Source: Sabethes cyaneus (Eukaryota; Arthropoda; Insecta; Diptera; Culicidae). From it: 64,000 nt of DNA. This document shows, in pieces, positions 24,201-35,770 of the stretch. How positions within the stretch are numbered: position 1 is the first letter of the stretch; each line of letters opens with the position of its first letter. The stretch is from positions 22,028,501 to 22,092,500 of the forward strand of contig NC_071353.1 of NCBI RefSeq assembly GCF_943734655.1, read 5' to 3'. Under the pieces are notes generated by a model, which saw only the letters and a program-made list of their open reading frames with translations, did not search any database and was not told where the DNA came from. The position numbers and the translations under genes are program-made.

Positions 24201-25705
24201 TAGTTGTGCTCTTGAAACCTGCTTGAAAGGCAGTCGTCGCGGTTCTGTGATTTACGTAGTCGTCGAATATGCTTTCGGTATCATACTATTTTCAACACTA
24301 CATTCGTATAATGCACGATGCGTTTTTTAAACACAATAGTCCGTACGAATGCTCACTCATTTACCATAAGTTATATTGTTATAAAAATACACATGCTATC
24401 TTGTAATAAAAAACAACAGAAGAATTCGTAAAACAAACGTTTGCTTTCGTTCTATAAATCATGCTTTATTCTTAGTGTAATAAATTACATCATACCAATC
24501 AACGGTGGAGTCAATAGTAACCAAAAGCATTTTCCTCAATTGGAAAAGAACGTACGTTTGTCGAATACGAGGAAACAGTTCGGTTTCCAGACGTTTATCA
24601 AAGTGTATCACGTGTTCCCAGTGCAGCATCGCCATACTGGACCTGTGTTGTTAATTATATCTACACATTCAAAATCCCTCCACTTTACCACCAATAACGT
24701 ACCTAGCAATTGTTGCTTAGGCTTCCGGTTGCTCCTAATTGGCATGTAACACGTGTTGCAATTGAATGCCATCGTTGAAGGTAACAAGATTTCGCTTCGT
24801 TCAGAAGTTCGGCTCTTGCTGCTCTCTCGGTCTCGTTCTGGTAATGGAAATTTATGAACGTACTCGGGTTTTGCAACAACGGTTTACTTCCGTTTTTATC
24901 CTGATGAGAGCTTTCCTCTTCATCAGGGCAGCTTTTATGTGCGGAACCGCAGTCTACCATATCGGTTCCTCCATAGAATCATACGATCCCGGGTCGACCT
25001 TTGCTACTCTGTGTGTTTCGAAAAGACAGAGAAACTCATCAATATCGACGATGGCCCGGCCGCATGGTTCGTTCGTTGATCAAAGGATTCCTCCCTCTTT
25101 GATGGGCCGGGGAAGTCAGTACTTCATGTTGTTATTCTGCCACCGGCATATGTATCGCAAGGGCAGCTTTTTATAGTGCCACTTTTACGACACGCCACTG
25201 CACGATCCTTATGCAGCGACCAACGATTACTCAAGAGCGATAAACTGTCAAAATTGAATGCGTTTTATTTTACCTTCTTTGCTGAGAAAGGGTTTCTATT
25301 TCAGCTTAAAAGTGGGTTAATTAGGTCTAAAATAGCAGCACATCATTTTGTTATATGGAGGTTAAGCAACCAAATGGATTTTCTATACAATTCAGTTTAA
25401 TAAATTTGACATCCTTTCGGTATCATTTGAATTAGTAATTCCTTCTTTCCTTCATTTCATTTCCTCCTTCCTTTCATTGCTACTTCCATCCCTTCCCTCA
25501 TTTAGATGCCCTCCACTGGAAGATCTCGATTCCAGATGATCTCAATGTACAACGCTGGTCTAACAAAGCTAGTCGCGACAAATTTCGCATTTGGTCGCTT
25601 TAAGATCGAAGAGTTAGAGGGTTTAATGTAACCGTAATAATGTCAGTTTCGTGTTGCTATACATTCTTATGGTAGTGGTAGTACTTATATGAGTCTTATA
25701 AGGCA
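21291..25705. other. 4.4 kb of intron with no supported gene
   Basis: Several open frames of 60-136 codons occur (for example 24766-25176 +), but they overlap one another on both strands and show no known motif. The word ATTCGTA recurs at least six times in 24010-24430, partly in CATTCGTA context, perhaps a decayed repeat. Nothing else can be supported. Confidence 0.5.
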
Positions 25706-28321
25706 CTAGCTGACCCGACAAACTTCGTATTGCCACAAATCATCCTGTGTTGTACATAAATCATGAATCTCGGATGATCTTTGTCACAATCTCGAGTTTT
25801 GCAAGTTTCTGAGCAGTTAGATGATTCATTTTGGCAGTTACGTAACTATGAAAGCATCCCAGGTAACCAATAAGCATCACCAATGCTATTCAAATATAGG
25901 CCAATAAGCATTTAAGTCGCCCTAAATGCTACTTAAATGCTATTTTGGCAAAATATACAGCTACTTTACTGATAACCTTCTTATAGTGCTGACAATGCTA
26001 ATTTACAGCTAATTACCGACACGAAGAATTTGAACACTATTTTGGATGCCAATTTACAACACCTGTGCAGTGTGCAGCTAACATACAACAACGTGTAGTA
26101 TAAAATGCCAGTTATGTTGATTTGCTGCTTACGTTAAGGCTTATTAGTTACCTGGAATGGGTAGTTGAATATACAAATTTGCAATTTTTCCTCACAGTAA
26201 AGTAGAAAACAACTCCCCTGTCCCCTCATTGCATAGCCAGAAAGCGGATAGTAATATTCGCCATGATTGTATGAATATCATTTTGCGAAAAACATTAAGC
26301 GGAATGTACCATTTCACGGAAAAATTTTGTGTGGAAAGTACCATTTCGCAGTCCTCTCCTTACTCGCTGTCGCTCGTTCCAGGAAACCCAGGTAGACCTA
26401 GAAAAATAAATAAACCTAGACAGTAGTGATTTCTGCGGGGAGTTACCTCCCCACAGTGGGCGGCGCTTCCGACGGCGGGTCGCCGGGAACACTCGCGGCC
26501 CTCTCGTCCTGAATGATCTAGTGTTACTATAGATAGTTTTTGTGGTCTTGTTATTGACTAATGTTTTATGGAAGGGTCTCGAATTTCTCGAGTTCGATTA
26601 GTTTTTGAGTTTTGCAAAAATTTCTGTTTTATTTGTATGAGAGTCCATATCCCCCTACCCCCTGTGGTGAGAGGTCTCTAACTATCATAAAATAAATTCA
26701 AGACTCAAAAATCTCCTACATGCTAAATTTGGTTCCATTGGCTTGATTAGTACTCAAATTATAAGGAAATTTGTATTTCATTTGAATGGGAGCCCCCTCT
26801 CTTAAAAGGCGAAGGGGTCGTAATTCACCATAGAAAAAATTTCTGCCATCTAAAACTCCCACATGCCAAATTTGGTTCCATTTGCTTGATTAGTTCTCGA
26901 GATAAGAGGAAATTTGCATTTAATTTGTATGGAAGCCCACCCTCTTAAAGAGGAGATGGGTCATAACTCGCTTTCTAAAGAGGAGAGGGGTCTCAATTCA
27001 CCATAGAAAAAAACTTGCCTCCAAAACCACTTACATGTCAAATTTGGTTCCATTTGCTTGTTTAGTTCTCGAGTTATGAGGAAATTTGTTTTTCATTTGT
27101 ATAGGAGCCCCCCCTCCTAAAGTTGGGAGGGGTCCTAATTCACCATAGAAAATATTCTTGCCTACAAAAACACCCACATGCTAAATTTAGTTCCATTTGC
27201 TTGATTAGTTCTAGAGTTATGAGGAAATTTGTATTTCGTTACTATGGGAGCCCCCCCTCCTAAAAAGGTAAGAAGTCCTAATTCATCATGGAAAAAATGG
27301 TTGCCTCCAAAAACACCCACATGCCAAATTTGGTTCCATTTGCTTGATTAGTTCTCGAATTATGAAGAAATTTGTATTTCATTTGTGTAGAAGCCGCCCT
27401 CCTAAAGTGGGGAGGGGTCCTAATTCATCATAGAAAATATTTTTGCCTCCAAAAACCTCCACATGCCAAATTTGGTTCTAATTGCTTGATTAGTTCTCGA
27501 GTTATGAGGAAATTTGAATTTCATTTGAATAGGAGCCCCCCCCCCTCCTAAAGTGGGAAGAGGTCCTAATTCATCATAGAAAAAAATCTTGCCTCCAAAA
27601 ACACCTACATGCCAAATTTGGTTCCATTTGCTTGATTAGTTCTCGAGTTATGAGGAAATTTGTATGGAAGCCCCCCTCTTAAAGGGGAGAGGAGTTATAA
27701 TTCCCCTTATAAAGAGGGGAGGGGTCTCAATATACCATAGAATAAATTCTTGTCACCTAAAACACCCACATGCCAAATTTTGATCTATTTGCTTGATTAG
27801 TTCTCGAGTTATGAGGAAATTTGTATTTCATTTGTACAGGAGCCCCCCCTCTTAAAGTGGGGAGGGGTCCTAATTCACCATAGAAAATTTTCTTGCCCTC
27901 GAAACCCTCCACATGCCAAATTTGGTTCCATTTGCTTGATTAGTTCTCGAGTTATGAGGTAATTTGTGTGGAAGCCCCCCCTGTTAAAGGGGAGAGGAGC
28001 TATGATTTCCCTTATAAAGAGGGGAGGGGTCTCAATATACCATAGAATAACTTCTTGTCACCGAAAACACCCACATGCCAAATTTTGTTCTATTTGCTTG
28101 ATTAGTTCTCGAGTTATGCAGAAATTTGTGTTTCATTTGTATGGGAGCCCTTCCCCCCTCTTAGTGGGGGGAGGGGTCTCTAACCATCACTAAAACCTTT
28201 CTTGGGCCCATAAACCTCTGCATGCAAATTTTCACGCAGATTGGTTCAGTAGTTTTCGATTCTATAATGAACATACGGACAGACAGACAGACAGACAGAA
28301 ATCCTTTTTTATACGTATAGA
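25706..28321 (-). mobile_element. Helitron-like element, longest copy, ten internal units
   Basis: On the minus strand it runs from TCTATACGTATAAAA (28321 downward) to GTTTGTCGGGTCAGCTAG (25706), followed by T. About ten tandem units of ~140 bp fill 26640-28150, each with GCCAAATTTGGTTCCATTTG and a CCCCTC...GAGGGG pair. The 3' third has the GC-rich block near 26450-26490, the GAAATGGTAC repeats and a 297-bp insert. A (GACA)n tract at 28278-28297 is part of the conserved 5' block (CTGT repeats on its own strand). It is the most complete copy in the window; no protein is encoded. Confidence 0.65.
25859..26155. mobile_element. 297-bp MITE-like insert inside the Helitron-like element
   Basis: It is bounded by CCAGGTAACCAATAAGC and its near-perfect inverse GCTTATTAGTTACCTGG. 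It is AT-rich with internal words such as TAAATGCTA repeated. The same insert occurs at positions 1-181 at the same site of another element copy. Its superfamily is not clear. Confidence 0.6.
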
Positions 28322-30200
28322 CTAGCTGAGAGCCTGATCTGCCTCGGAATTGTCTCTCAACCACTTGTATATCTGTTATTGTAACTGTTATTGTTATTGA
28401 TGTAAATTCTCATAATGCAGGAAACAAGCCCCCGTTTTTCTCGTTTGATTATCTGTACTCCCTTTTTCAGCATCCCCTCCTGTTGTCTCCCAGCCACTTG
28501 TAAATCGGTCTTCTTTTCGGTAATCCTTATAAAGCAAGACAAAGCTTTTTTACGTTTTGAAACCTCCCTATTATCAATGGGCACCCCATCTCCTTTTTTT
28601 AGAAATCCCCTCTCCTCTTCCAGCCACTTGTACAAGTGCTATCGTTCCAAATGCAAGAGAAGCGCACCCATTCACCCATTTGAACTGATATCCAACCTTG
28701 TAAGAGACCGTTTCCCCCATTTGTCTACCTTCTTGGACTGATTCTTTCATGTCAAAAACATGTACGCGAAGTTTGATAAAGAACCGTTCAGGCGTTCCGG
28801 AGTTATGGCGGAACATACCTTCATACTCACATTCCTCGTTCACCCCTGTTGGCTCCTTTCCAGTCAGCTCCTCGTTCTATCACGTAGCCAATTATGCATT
28901 TTTTGCTCTCTACAGCGGTAGCGAAATAAAAGCAAAAGGTAGGAGCCACAACGACAACGCGTTAAGCGTAGCTACCAATTACCGCCTCCCCCCTCTTCCT
29001 TTCCCCTCTTTTCCCACCATTCCAAGAATTTCAATTTCTTTCCCCTACCGTCCCTTCATCAGAAATATTAGCGAAATAAAGCCATTTTTATGTATTCCAT
29101 CTCGGTGGAACCCCTTCGCCATAATACCTTCCCCGTTCTTGTCGCCCAGTCACTTGCACAACTGTCAACTGCTATTGGTCTGAATGTTTATTTGGACCTA
29201 CCTCTTTTGTCAGCCCCAACCCCAATTTATGCCAAGTTTGACGAAGAATCGTCCAGGCGTTTCGGAGTTATGGAGGAATATTCATTCTATATCACATTCC
29301 TCGTCGCCCTTTAACTCCTTCCCAGTCAGCTTTCTCTTTTGTCACGTAGCCAATTATGAATCTGTTTGTTTTCCTCGGTGGAACATTCCTGCATAACCCT
29401 CCTCCTCTCTTCCTTCTTCCTCTCTTCGTCACTGCAATCGGGCTAAGTGCAAGAGAAATGCAACCACTTTTACTTATTTAGTCCTTGCTCCTTGAGAAGG
29501 GAACCCCACGCTTTTGTCAACACCTCTGCTCGAAAAAATTAACAGCCCTGCATGAAGGCGAATATAAAACGCCCCTACAGTTTTACCCCTGGTAGTATTC
29601 TTTTATCTGTCATCTCATGTATATCGACATGAACACGGCTACTGAACTACTGACAGTGTTTCTCTTTCTCAGTTTTCTACCCTTCAAAACAATTCATTAG
29701 TGCATCGCAGTGCTGACTGATATTTTAGATCTCGAAGTTTAGCAAATAGTTTACTTTTTAAAATCAACCAAAACCATGCTGAAGGAAATTAAATAAAACT
29801 TCGGAGCAATGTTTATTCGTTTGTTGTAATTGTAATTTCGTTTGCGGTTGTCGGCAGTTCAATGAATGACTCTCATTTGATTTCATCCACTATTATCGAG
29901 AATGATTGAATGTAGAGAACAACACGAACACGAACGCAAGTGATTCGCTCGAATCGTTGTTTTCAGGTTGGCAATGCTAAGTTCACTTCATCTGTATAAG
30001 CAGCATTTAAAAATGAGCAGTATATTGCATCAATTCAGGGGTGACATAAATTGAATATGATATTTCTAAGCACTAACTGGTCGGAACATACATTTATACT
30101 CACGTTCCTCGTCCCCCTCCCCCTGTTGGCTTCCTATCAGTCAACTATCCGTTCTGTCAGGTAGCCAATCATGAATTTGTATGTTCTGTGAAAAACTCTA
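28322..30200 (-). mobile_element. Divergent Helitron-like relative with direct repeats
   Basis: CTAG at 28322-28325 touches the 5' end of the preceding element, so on the minus strand this unit ends in CAGCTAG like its neighbour. Inside, CCACTTGTA-type blocks recur at about 28362, 28492, 28621 and 29148. A longer block (ACTCACATTCCTCG ... CAGTCAGCT ... CACGTAGCCAATTATG) recurs at about 28810, 29280 and 30090. The far boundary is uncertain. Open frames here (up to 144 codons) are repeat-derived shadows without known motifs. Confidence 0.45.
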
Positions 30201-30423
30201 TTACGGAAGACAAGCAAGAAACAAAAGGTAATTGCTTTAATAAAACTATTATAAACCCAAAACGAAAGTAATTGACTCTAGATTTATTACCTGTGTTCAT
30301 ATTTCCGGTAGACTTGTTCAGCATTTGTTGAGCGTTTCAATTGACTCGCCTGCCAATAGCATTCTGCGCATGGTTCCTAATTCTGCGCATCGCGTATTTT
30401 CCGTAAAACTCATAGACTTTGAG

Positions 30424-30550
30424 AAATTGTGTTTTCGGTAAAGTTGTTCATCAAGTCTAACATTGTAATTTGAAACTATTCGGTAATTTTCTCGAATGTA
30501 TCTTCGCCTAATATTGTCTTAGTGAGCGAGCAGCATCTATAAAATTGTTT
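30424..30550. repeat. Dispersed direct repeat, copy 1
   Basis: The word order GGTAAAGTTGTTCATCAAGTC, then TATCTTCGCCTAATATTGTC, then TTAGTGAGCGAGCAGCA is shared with 32403-32545. The MITE at 30551-31819 starts exactly where this copy stops. Confidence 0.65.
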
Positions 30551-31819
30551 TGTAAGGTACCCCGGGGCAAGTGGGACCTAAAAAATACATAGTTTGGGTT
30601 TATTCCACTGTGTTATCTATACCCATGATTATTTCAAAATTCTTTCAGCCCAGAAACTCTTCAGTGGTATCTCTTCGAAGGTTTAATTTCGAAAAAGGCC
30701 TATCAATTTACATGAAATGAAGGAGAATTTTCAAAACTATGGTGATTTACCGGGGCAAGTGGGACCGATTTTCAAATTTGATTAAAAAGCATAAAATAAC
30801 AGAAAATGCTGTAAGTTATTATAAAGTTAAAGCATTGCAAGAAGCAATCAAAGACAATATTTGTACAAATGGTTCATCCAAAACTAGCGTAACAGAATCA
30901 GATCACATCGGGCGACTTTATAATTTACATAAAACACAGATCGTGAGCAATCACGCTATAATGCATTATTGTAATGAAATGTAGTTGAATATGTCGCTGT
31001 ATCCAATTCTTGCGAGACGTAATTTAGGATTAACCATTGTTTAACAGTTCGAAAATGCGATTATGATCTGTTTGTTCTACCAAGCCCAATTCGGTAGAGT
31101 TATTCAGAGATAGTGATGCTATAATAACCACAACACTTTATTGTTTCAATTTCAGTTGCAGATTTGCTTAATTATATCAAATTTGCCTTCCAATTAACAT
31201 CGTTTAGGTGTAACCAAAATGTGACCAAACTGTTTGTTCCCTCATAAGCTGTGCTAATGGACTTCTTTTTTAGGTCCCCTTGGTTTAGTCCTTCTCGGTT
31301 TTATTTTAAAGCCTAACTGATATAAATATTATGTAATTGAACTGAAAATGTTCGGTAGTATATCTAAAAAATGCATTAAGACAGGTAGTTCTATGCTGAA
31401 ACCCTTATTTTTAATAGGTCCCACTTGCCCCGGGTGCTTTGAAGTGCCGACCTTATTTCGACCCATTTTTTTAATGTTGTCAAATTAAACAACTAGTTTT
31501 CGGGTGTAATTTATTAATACATTTATTATGTTTACCTACTGTCTGGAAAACATGTACTTTTACGAAATGCCTGTGGCCAAAATATCATTTATAGGAAAGT
31601 GCGTCAAACTTACAACGCAAATTGAAAATAACGCTCAAGTTTAAAGTCCAATTTGGATGTTTGGAATGCCAGTTATAAATAATCTATAATTTTAATGCAT
31701 GCGTTTGAGTTGTATCTTTCATTTTTAGAAAGGTTCGGTTGGAGAAAATGAGGTTGAAGAGAGTTATGAGCTCCGTTCCCACTTACCCCGTATTCCCACT
31801 TGCCCCGGGGTACCTTACA
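30551..31819. mobile_element. 1.27-kb MITE with perfect 26-bp inverted ends
   Basis: Positions 30551-30576 and 31794-31819 are exact inverse complements (core GTACCCCGGGGCAAGTGGGA, preceded by TGTAAG). The core recurs inside at 30750-30766 (+) and 31417-31434 (-), plus a degenerate copy at 31776-31793. A TA duplication is possible (TGTA/TACA) but the boundary is ambiguous because the flank is part of the inverse match. No transposase is seen; an 81-codon frame at 30739-30984 is unrecognised. The superfamily is undetermined. Confidence 0.8.
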
Positions 31820-32402
31820 TGTAAACATTTGAATACAAAATTATTTTTGGTTTAACGGAAAAGGAAAAAAATCATGAAATAAAGCAAAATTAATCCGATA
31901 AAGGCCTAGATTGTTGTTGTTTTTTCATTGTAGTAATACGCTTCGGAAAAGGCGATCAAAAGCAACAGTGCAACATTTTTCAAAGATCGCCAAATTTTCG
32001 CAAAAATGTAATTTAAACTAGGGTATTTGTACTTATATGGGCCGGTTTTCAAGGAATTTACTCTTTTCATATCTCTACATAGAATTTCAATAGGTATTTC
32101 TTGAATTTTCAGAGGTGGCCCAACCTTTACAACATCGCCCGACTATGACAAATTTTTTGTCTTCACGTAATTTACATGAAATATACCTAATTCTCAGACC
32201 TTTGCAACAATGTATTTAGATTTCTAAAATTCCTTTTGAAACAGAAGTTATGAACGAATGCCAAAAGGTGACCCAACCACTACGACATTAGCCTACTGTT
32301 AAATCATATGTGAGAGTGTATTGATGACAACGGGCTGGCTTCATCAGATTAGTGATCTAACGAGCAGCACAGTTGAAAGTGCAGTCTATCTTCGATGAAA
32401 AT

Positions 32403-32545
32403 GGACTTTGAGTATTTGTTTCTTCGGCAAAGTTGGTTATCAAGTCGGATATTGTAAGGTGAAACATTTGATTTGAATTTAATTTGTAATTTGTAATATA
32501 TCTTCGCCTAATATTGTCTTAGTGAGCGAGCAGCACCTATAAAAT
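32403..32545. repeat. Dispersed direct repeat, copy 2
   Basis: It is homologous to 30424-30550: CTTCGGCAAAGTTGGTTATC, ATATCTTCGCCTAATATTGT, TTAGTGAGCGAGCAGCACC. The CTTCG-CAAAGTTGT word also appears in the repeats at 51768 and 52290. Confidence 0.65.
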
Positions 32546-33495
32546 TTTTCAGTATTTCTCACATTATTGGGTTTGATTGATAGCCGTGTAGAGCACTGAA
32601 ATCTTTTTATCTCCTGGGGCAGCGCCCAAGTTGAAAATGTATAATCCTTAAATGACGCATTGTAGAATCGAAATTTTTCAATAAACATAAAGGCAAACTT
32701 TTCCAGCAATCCAACAAAGAAATTATTTGAAAAAGTATTCAACGAAATTTTCGAAAGCGGTGGAAAACTTCAAGAAAAGTCGGGATTGTGGGCAGTATAT
32801 GACCAGTTGTTAATTTGTCACAAACAATTTTTGAACTGTTAACAAATGTCCAGTTACCGGGAACTGTCCGCTTTAGGACTATTTTTAGAAAGAAAAAGTA
32901 CTTCAATTGAAATAATGATTTTATCTCTCAGACCGTAGCAGTCTAGAACGTAATACCACCGGCTGTTTAATCTGCACGAATGATTGCCAGCGGATAACAC
33001 CCACAGTCATCGCTATCCCGATTTCAACAATAGCAGTTCTAATGGAAAAAGTTTGGCACCTCCACCCTCCGTTGCTGTTTCCGCTGTAAATTGAAGTAAG
33101 GCTCTAGTTCGCAAAAATTCGTCGTTCTTGTCGTCGTCGTCGACAGCGGCCCCCAGGTTTCTGGCTCTATCACTCGGCCACGGTCAGAAACGGGGAGGAG
33201 CTTTTTCAGCTTCAATTGCACTTTTCATCCTCACTGCTGTCTGTGTCGGGAAAATGTTTTTCAACTACTCGCTGCCCATGATTGATGGCACTCGGCGATG
33301 GCGTTCGATTTCGATCCATTTGGCAGTGGTATGCTATTGATTTTTCCCCACTCAGCAACGAAGAGCAACGATGATCGAGAGTGGACGTCGGTTTTGAATG
33401 TGCCTCATTCCAGCCGTCATTGTGCGCTGTCTGTATCAGTGTTAATTTTTATTATATCTGTTTTTTCTTCTTTTCTTTTGCCGTCAATCGCACAG
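32546..33495. other. 3' end of the large CASK intron
   Basis: No transposon or exon is recognised. Its end (TTTTTCTTCTTTTCTTTTGC ... CACAG) is the pyrimidine tract and acceptor for the exon at 33496. Confidence 0.5.
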
Positions 33496-33573
33496 CATGG
33501 AAGGATCGGACATCTGCTTTGAAGTGGTCAGACGTGCCGTGGCCGGATTCGTGTACAGCGAGGCAGTGGCGTG
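33496..33573 (+). CDS. CASK: CASK exon: kinase-like domain, helix D region
   Basis: This 78-nt exon has acceptor CACAG at 33491-33495 and donor GTGAGTA at 33574. Its first base C completes Phe (TT|C) from the previous exon; it then encodes MEGSDICFEVVRRAVAGF and VYSEAVA. This is the stretch after the hinge in CASK, highly similar to Drosophila and human. It ends in phase 2 (TG), completed by the next exon to TGC (Cys), giving AVACHYMRQ as in Drosophila CASK. The intron before it is 19433 bp and the one after is 613 bp. Confidence 0.95.
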
Positions 33574-34186
33574 GTGAGTAAATGGTTTTTACTTTTCTTG
33601 TTTTTCCCCTGGGAAATGTGTGGAAATGTCCGGATGTTGGTTCGAATATTGCAGGTTGTTTTTACCGCTTTAGGGAAAAGAAAGATTCTTTAGAGCTGCA
33701 GTTTAACAAATTGCTAGTCATTCGAAATAATGTTTTGAGACCATATGAAAAACGTGGCAGAAGTTCGTTTCACGGGTATGGTTTTACCGTGACTAAGCCG
33801 TATTTGCTGTTGGCTATCAAGATTAGTGCAATTATGTAATGAAATACGCTTTTATTCGATGGATAAGCAACATGCCCCGTTAAATAATTAATGCTCGTTG
33901 ATCGGATAAACACAACTTGCCTAGGCTTTAATCAGATGCTGAAATCCAAGCAATGAAATTACCGACCCGTAGAATACGCCTGAAGCCATTATTCCGCAGT
34001 TTCGAAAACACCTGATAGCAAACCTGCAACCGCATTTCCACTAGTATAATTACCGTATGAATGCACTAAAGCGGATGCCCATTCCCACTTGTTTCTCTTG
34101 CTTATCGAAATGGTTATCCCTCAGTAATCCGTTAATTATCACGCGCCCACTTGGGCGTGTATTTTCTCTTCTTCACTGTTCCGCAG
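33574..34186. other. 613-bp CASK intron
   Basis: It is bounded by GTGAGTA and by a pyrimidine-rich acceptor (TTTTCTCTTCTTCACTGTTC, then CGCAG). It has no repeats of note, unlike the neighbouring introns. Confidence 0.85.
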
Positions 34187-34368
34187 CCATTACATGCGGC
34201 AGATCCTGGAGGCTCTTCGTTACTGCCACGAGAACGACATCATCCATCGGGACGTACGGCCGGCGTGTGCTTTGCTCGCGACCGCAGACAACTCAGCCCC
34301 GGTTAAACTAGGCGGTTTCGGATCGGCTGTTCAGCTTCCGAACGGGCGTGACTCGGTGGAGACGCACG
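34187..34368 (+). CDS. CASK: CASK exon: pseudo-catalytic loop and GFG segment
   Basis: This 182-nt exon begins with C, completing Cys. It encodes HYMRQILEALRYCHEND, then IIHRDVRPACALLATADNS, APVKLGGFGSAVQLPNG and RDSVETH, and ends with one base (G) of the next codon before GTAAGTG. Two CASK hallmarks are visible. The catalytic-loop Asn is replaced by Cys (HRDVRPAC where active kinases have HRDxKxxN). The metal-binding DFG is GFG. CASK is known to bind ATP without magnesium and to have only weak, unconventional kinase activity, which these replacements explain. The next conserved part (RVGxPHYMAPE in family members) is not found in the window. Confidence 0.95.
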
Positions 34369-35770
34369 GTAAGTGTGTATTCCCGTCGTCATCATTTACA
34401 TTGCAGTTTTAGCCATCGTCATCATTCACTTCTCATAATTATCATCATCATCATCATCATCTTCATCCCTGTTGTTTGGTCAAGCCGATTGGCATCGACT
34501 AATTGATAAGTTGACTTTGGTCCACAAAGGTAAACAAAATGCCTTTCAGTTCTACGCCGCTAGGTATATTGGCAATTGTTGAATTGAACATTGTTATTGT
34601 TTTTTGACCACAAAAGAACAGACTCTGGAACGAGTTTTTTGCTATAGCAAAAAATTATTGTAACACATTTTGATATTCCTACGGGTGTTGATGAGCGTAA
34701 AACAACCAAATTGCGAAAGCGCGTTTTTAATTCCGGAAACCACTGAATTAAAATCAAACCAATAGCGTGTAAGGTATGAAAGGTAGGTGGCGCGGTAAAA
34801 CTAAACGACCGCGGAGGTTTCGCTCCGAACACTTTCTCCCACTATCACAGGCTCATGGTTTCGTTCTAGCAGTTCATTAACATATTAAATTGGGTGCTGT
34901 TGTTCGGTGTTGAAAAGTTTAGCGGAAGGATGTGGGTTGTGCATGTGGAAGGGGAAGGGGCAAATATGTATAGAATGTGTGGTGCCCACAGCGGCAGGCC
35001 ACTATATTGGAATTGGAAACTGACAGCTTTCATTAGCGGTACAACGAATGATTCATTAAGTTCGGGAAGAGGATATAAGCGGTTTAGGGTTGGTTGTTTT
35101 TTTTTCGTTGGATGGATCAGTCAAGTACTGAGATATATGTTTTAAAGTTTAAAGGGAAGGAGGTTGGTGCTTTTCTCACGTACAGAGAAACTTGTAGCAG
35201 TCCTTAAAGGAAATGCCGTGAGTTGTATAGTTTTTTCATTGCAGATATCTTTTCAAATCGTAGTTAATTGTCGAGAAAATGTTTTTAAACTGTTTTATTT
35301 GTTGATAAATTGTTGATTTTTAATACGTCATTATATACGTCCTATGAACCAATAAGGTGCTGCTAGAAAATGTCCATCAGAATTAATACCAGGCAGGATT
35401 CTTTCACCATTCAGCTGTTCAACAATTTCCCGATAGAAGACTGTAGTTTGTATCTTACAAATGATATTTTTATGAAAAAGTTTTCTCATATTAAATTGAA
35501 ATTTTCGCAATATAAAAAACAGCATCGGTCCCATATTACTCCCCAGAAGCGCAGATACCGAAATGGGTTATATCTAAGAGTACAGTTTTGAGAAATAGAG
35601 TTGAAGTTGAGGTGAAGTGATTGTCAACTTTTTTAGACTCGTTATTCCCAAGGCGATACAGAACTGATCTACGTGACCGTGAAAAATGTTTAAACGTATA
35701 ATCGACCTTCTCGGGCGTGAATCAATCGAAAAGAAAAAAATCCAAGTTTGGTAATCGATTCTTTAGGGTA
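34369..35770. other. CASK intron; ATC microsatellite
   Basis: An (ATC)n tract lies at 34438-34461. Nothing else could be assigned; open frames of 67-90 codons are unrecognised. Confidence 0.5.

Noticed and set aside
26640..28150. CRISPR array from regularly spaced repeats
   Set aside because: Units are ~140 bp, degenerate along their whole length with no unique spacers, in a eukaryotic intron.
28749..29183. 144-codon frame, Pro/Ser rich
   Set aside because: It lies in dispersed repeat sequence; the blocks it covers recur out of frame nearby.
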